Source of the DNA: UBA2357 sp002344625
GTDB lineage: Bacteria > Pseudomonadota > Gammaproteobacteria > Burkholderiales > Rhodocyclaceae
Assembly: GCA_937995335.1 (NCBI GenBank)
Contig: CALKIH010000047.1
Coordinates: 77,692 to 141,691 of the forward strand
Length of the DNA stretch: 64,000 bases
Direction of reading: 5' to 3'
Both the position numbers and the translations under genes were made by a program. Below are positions 61,890 through 64,000 of the stretch, piece by piece (the first letter of the stretch is position 1; each line of letters opens with the position of its first letter). The notes under the pieces are model-generated. The model was not told where the DNA came from and did not search any database. It saw only the letters and a program-made list of their open reading frames with translations.

Positions 61890-62544
61890 AGCCGAGCCCT
61901 CTGACGTTGACGATCCGCTGCCGCGAACCGATTGCGACCAGTTTGCGGCGTATGCGGTGAAGGGCCACATCCAGCGCGTTTGGTGTGACCGCCTCGCTCA
62001 GCCCCCATGCCGCTGCCTCCAAGGCACTGCGGCGCACGACCTCCTCATGCTTGCGCAAGAGCAGCAGCATGATCTGTACCTCAGCCGGGGCCAGGGTGAT
62101 GCGCTCGTCTCCGCTGCATAGAACACTTGCGTTGGCGCGCAGCGTCAGATCGCCGTGAGTGGGATCAAGCGGGCGGAACTCCACGGGGCGGCGCAGCAAG
62201 GCACGCACTCGCGCCACCATCTCGTCCATGGCGAATGGCTTGGGCAGGTAGTCGTCGGCTCCGGCTTCGAGACCCTCCACCCGGTCATGCAGTGCATCAC
62301 GCGCCGTCAGTACAAGGCAGGGGGTACGAAAGCCGGCGCTACGCAGCTTCTGCAGCAAGACCAGTCCGTCCCCATCCGGCAATCCCCGGTCAAGAACCAA
62401 AGCCTGGTAAGGTATCTGTTGGACGGCAGCCCATGCAGCGTCGATGCGTTCGCTCACATCGACGCCGATTCCTGCGGCCACCAGGCCCTTGTGTATCAGC
62501 CGGGCCAGCCGTTCGTGGTCTTCGATCAGGAGTATTCGGCTCAT
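61858..62544 (-). CDS. OmpR-family response regulator (QseB/PmrA-like) of the mipA operon
   Basis: A 228-residue response regulator. Receiver: IEDH (Glu8, Asp9), phospho-Asp52 (ALVLDRGLPDGDGL), LTARD, and LPKPF. The winged helix has TLAPAEVQIMLLLLRKHEEVVRRSALEAAAWG and VTPNALDVALHRIRRKLVAIGSRQRIVNVRGLGYALRE. The QseB/PmrA group binds spaced hexamers; a candidate pair lies before mipA. The ATG at 62544 overlaps the mipA stop by 4 bp, so both regulators depend on mipA expression. Confidence 0.93.
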   Translation of the reverse strand: MSRILLIEDHERLARLIHKGLVAAGIGVDVSERIDAAWAAVQQIPYQALVLDRGLPDGDGLVLLQKLRSAGFRTPCLVLTARDALHDRVEGLEAGADDYLPKPFAMDEMVARVRALLRRPVEFRPLDPTHGDLTLRANASVLCSGDERITLAPAEVQIMLLLLRKHEEVVRRSALEAAAWGLSEAVTPNALDVALHRIRRKLVAIGSRQRIVNVRGLGYALREEDSAE

Positions 62545-63374
62545 CGGAAACTGTACTGGTAGCCCAGCATCACCCGGTTTTCGGTCGAGCGATCCACGAT
62601 GGGGCTGTCTTTGATCTCTTTGCCCAGGAACGTCACACCGACATTGAGCATCATCGAATGATGCCTGTCAAAACGGTAAATGCCAGTCAAGCTGATTTCG
62701 GGGTTGACCGCGGCCTTGCCGGTATAAGCCGCACGCCCCGCCGTTACCTCGCTGTCACGCACGCCGTAGTAGTAGTCCACATACTTCCTGTCTAGCCATT
62801 CAACGCCCACCTGGGGTATCAGCATCAAGCTTGGGCTCAGCATGAGCTTGCGCTCCAAGCCCAGGGCAAGGCGTTGCCCCTTGCTGTTGCTAGAGGCATC
62901 ACCCAGCCACTCCAGCGTGATGCCGGCCAGGTCATTTTCCCACTCCACCTTGGCGCCTAGCCAGACGCTGGACTTGCGCTCTGCCATGCCAGCCAGGGCC
63001 GGCGAGTCGCCGGCCTCGTAGCCAGCGCCGTCGAACAGCTTGGCCACGACGCCGAAGTTGAGGCGTTGCGATTCACTCAACTCGATTCCTGGCAGCTTCA
63101 GTTCCAGATTCGGGCCGTCCAGCCTCACATACCGATTTTCGTAAGAGATCATGGGCAAGGCTCTGGTCTCGCGATCCATACCCTTGTACGCCGTCTGTGC
63201 GCTGATGCCGGCCAGGCCCAAGCCCCAGGAGGCACCCTCGGGCTCGTCCTTGCCGGAAGGCTGCTGGGCGAACGCAGGAGCCGGGCAGGCCAGTACCGCC
63301 GCGACAGCGGAGACAAGGGCCAGGTTGACGGCGCTTGCTTTAAAGCGGTGCTTGAAGGCTGGGGAGGGAGGCAT
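62541..63374 (-). CDS. MipA/OmpV-family outer-membrane protein
   Basis: A 277-residue outer-membrane protein. Signal ASAVNLALVSAVAAVLACPAPAFAQ, then WGLGLAGISAQTAYKGMDRETRALPMISYENRYVRL, the MipA start. The barrel ends ENRVMLGYQYSFR. AAGGAA lies 9 nt before ATG 63374. MipA/OmpV proteins scaffold murein hydrolases or take part in envelope stress and antimicrobial response. It is first in the operon with its own two-component system, which fits an envelope-sensing circuit. Confidence 0.92.
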   Translation of the reverse strand: MPPSPAFKHRFKASAVNLALVSAVAAVLACPAPAFAQQPSGKDEPEGASWGLGLAGISAQTAYKGMDRETRALPMISYENRYVRLDGPNLELKLPGIELSESQRLNFGVVAKLFDGAGYEAGDSPALAGMAERKSSVWLGAKVEWENDLAGITLEWLGDASSNSKGQRLALGLERKLMLSPSLMLIPQVGVEWLDRKYVDYYYGVRDSEVTAGRAAYTGKAAVNPEISLTGIYRFDRHHSMMLNVGVTFLGKEIKDSPIVDRSTENRVMLGYQYSFR

Positions 63375-63423
63375 GAACAGGTTCCTTGCGGATGTTGAAA
63401 ACCTTCATCCTCCGGCCCCCCGT

Positions 63424-63440
63424 CTTACGGAACACTTACC
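63424..63440. promoter_or_regulatory. possible PmrA/QseB-type box before mipA
   Basis: CTTACG-N5-CTTACC: two hexamers one helical turn apart (11 bp centre to centre), the layout used by PmrA-type regulators. It lies about 50-65 bp before the mipA ATG. The consensus for PmrA is CTTAAG-like, so the match is partial. Confidence 0.4.
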
Positions 63441-63779
63441 CGAATCAAGAGCTATAGCTCGGCGCCGCTGACCGAAATTCCGGTAAGTGTCTGGAAAGAC
63501 ATACGGCCAGATAGTCGCATTCGTTGCAGATCGAGGCGAAGGCTTGCGAGCCCCCAAGAACCCAGTCAATGAACGTCCGATCCAGGTTCCAGCATTCCCG
63601 CTTACGGACTCGGTTTCATGCGCCAACCCAACTGGCCCGCCACTTGGTGCTGTACGCTGCCATCGGCATACCACATGTACTCGCGGGTTTCCCTGGTATC
63701 ACGCGAAGGTGGTTGATGATGATGGCCTTACGAACCTCAGCAGTTGCGAGGATTCGTCTAGGAAGGCGGTTTTAGACCG

Positions 63780-63811
63780 GCGCGACACGAATGGCGATTT
63801 TCGTGTCGCGC
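63780..63811. repeat. 12-bp perfect inverted repeat
   Basis: GCGCGACACGAA (63780-63791) and TTCGTGTCGCGC (63800-63811) with an 8-nt loop; no T-tract follows. Role unknown; an operator or a dead terminator is possible. Confidence 0.6.
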
Positions 63812-63883
63812 TAATCGGAGTTGGCGCGACAGCGGGACGCAGGAGCCTAACAGCTGATATCGATAAACGCCTGACTCAAAAAC

Positions 63884-63910
63884 AAAAAGCCACCGGGCGG
63901 GTGGCTTTTT
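63884..63910 (-). terminator. terminator downstream of tRNA-Pro
   Basis: An 11-bp perfect stem (AAAAAGCCACC / GGTGGCTTTTT) with a 5-nt loop. On the minus strand it follows the tRNA and runs into a T-rich stretch. It could also work on the plus strand. Confidence 0.85.
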
Positions 63911-63921
63911 TGCGGGATTTT

Positions 63922-63998
63922 TGGTCGGGGAAAGAGGATTCGAACCTCCGGCCCCTGCGTCCCGAACGCAGTGCTCTACCAGGCTGAGCTATTCCCCG
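63922..63998 (-). tRNA. tRNA-Pro, anticodon CGG
   Basis: A 77-nt tRNA on the minus strand with the 3' CCA encoded (63924-63922). The acceptor stem CGGGGAA/TTCCCCG pairs over 7 bp. The anticodon stem CTGCG/CGCAG encloses loop TTCGGGA, giving anticodon CGG (63964-63962) for proline codon CCG. D and T arms (AGCTC, GGTTCGAATCC) are normal. Confidence 0.97.
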
Positions 63999-64000
63999 AC

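Larger units (their letters stand above)
63375..63921. other. 547-bp stretch before the tRNA gene without a supported gene
   Basis: It contains the mipA promoter region with a possible regulator site (63424-63440), a 9-bp inverted repeat ACACTTACC/GGTAAGTGT (63432-63440 and 63482-63490), a 12-bp inverted repeat (63780-63811), and the terminator of the tRNA (63884-63910). Open frames on the plus strand run into the tRNA and have no family features. Confidence 0.6.

Noticed and set aside
63487..63987. 166-codon plus-strand open frame at the right edge
   Set aside because: It runs through the terminator and the tRNA-Pro gene, and its translation shows no domain.
1..64000. CRISPR arrays, prophage or integrase genes, rRNA operons
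   Set aside because: No regularly spaced direct repeats, phage structural genes, integrase or rRNA sequence was seen.

Overview
The window looks like a chromosomal segment of a GC-rich Gram-negative betaproteobacterium, most likely Rhodocyclales (Thauera/Azoarcus/Zoogloea-like). The grounds are a full exosortase A (XrtA/PEP-CTERM) exopolysaccharide locus, betaproteobacterial porins, a cobalamin salvage gene pair, dense gene packing and high GC. The species is an inference; no rRNA gene is present.

Layout. (1) 1-1448: the 3' part of a secreted protein with two DNRLRE/CBM96-type modules. (2) 1599-29599, all on the minus strand: a 22-gene XrtA exopolysaccharide locus, read from the export lipoprotein at 29.6 kb down to a polysaccharide-lyase-like protein at 1.6 kb. 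It carries export and chain-length genes, a tyrosine autokinase, XrtA, four glycosyltransferases, two asparagine-synthase-like amidotransferases, three NodB deacetylases, WecB, an AlgD-type GDP-mannose dehydrogenase, an O-antigen-ligase-like protein, an adenylating enzyme and a transglutaminase-like membrane protein. Many genes overlap by 4 bp. (3) 29.8-32.9 kb: a DUF1302 outer-membrane protein, a LolD-like ATPase without a permease, and a Tat-exported LolA-like protein. (4) 33.0-35.2 kb: two related porins, each followed by a UUCG-loop terminator. (5) 35.6-40.3 kb: a YhaO/YhaN (SbcDC-like) nuclease-ATPase pair. (6) 40.3-46.4 kb: a VTC polyphosphate polymerase and DUF4956 pair, two lipoproteins, a subtilase, an ECF sigma factor and its probable anti-sigma factor. 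(7) 46.5-52.9 kb: a DUF2789 gene, small secreted and membrane proteins, CobQ, a BtuF-like protein, and a cNMP-domain/acetate-kinase/PduL fusion. (8) 53.0-60.4 kb: an iron-uptake block with a two-component system, catecholate siderophore receptor, truncated IS5-type transposase, PiuC-like hydroxylase and FMN hydroxy-acid oxidase. (9) 60.5-63.4 kb: a mipA-regulator-kinase operon. (10) tRNA-Pro(CGG) at the right edge.

The strongest new signal is in block 6. Four promoters of the form GGAAT-N16-CGTT (extended GGAATW-N15-CGTTRT) lie in the two divergent intergenic regions. Each faces one of the four transcription units: DUF4956/VTC, the two lipoproteins, the subtilase, and the sigma/anti-sigma pair. 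This looks like a compact, self-regulated ECF sigma regulon joining polyphosphate synthesis to envelope lipoproteins and a secreted protease.

A second unusual gene is the acetate-kinase/PduL fusion, whose kinase nucleotide-site residues are replaced while the acyl-phosphate residues are kept. In the polysaccharide locus, AlgD (GDP-mannuronate), the PL14-like protein with CBM96-like modules and the two amidotransferases together suggest a uronate-containing, possibly amidated polymer.
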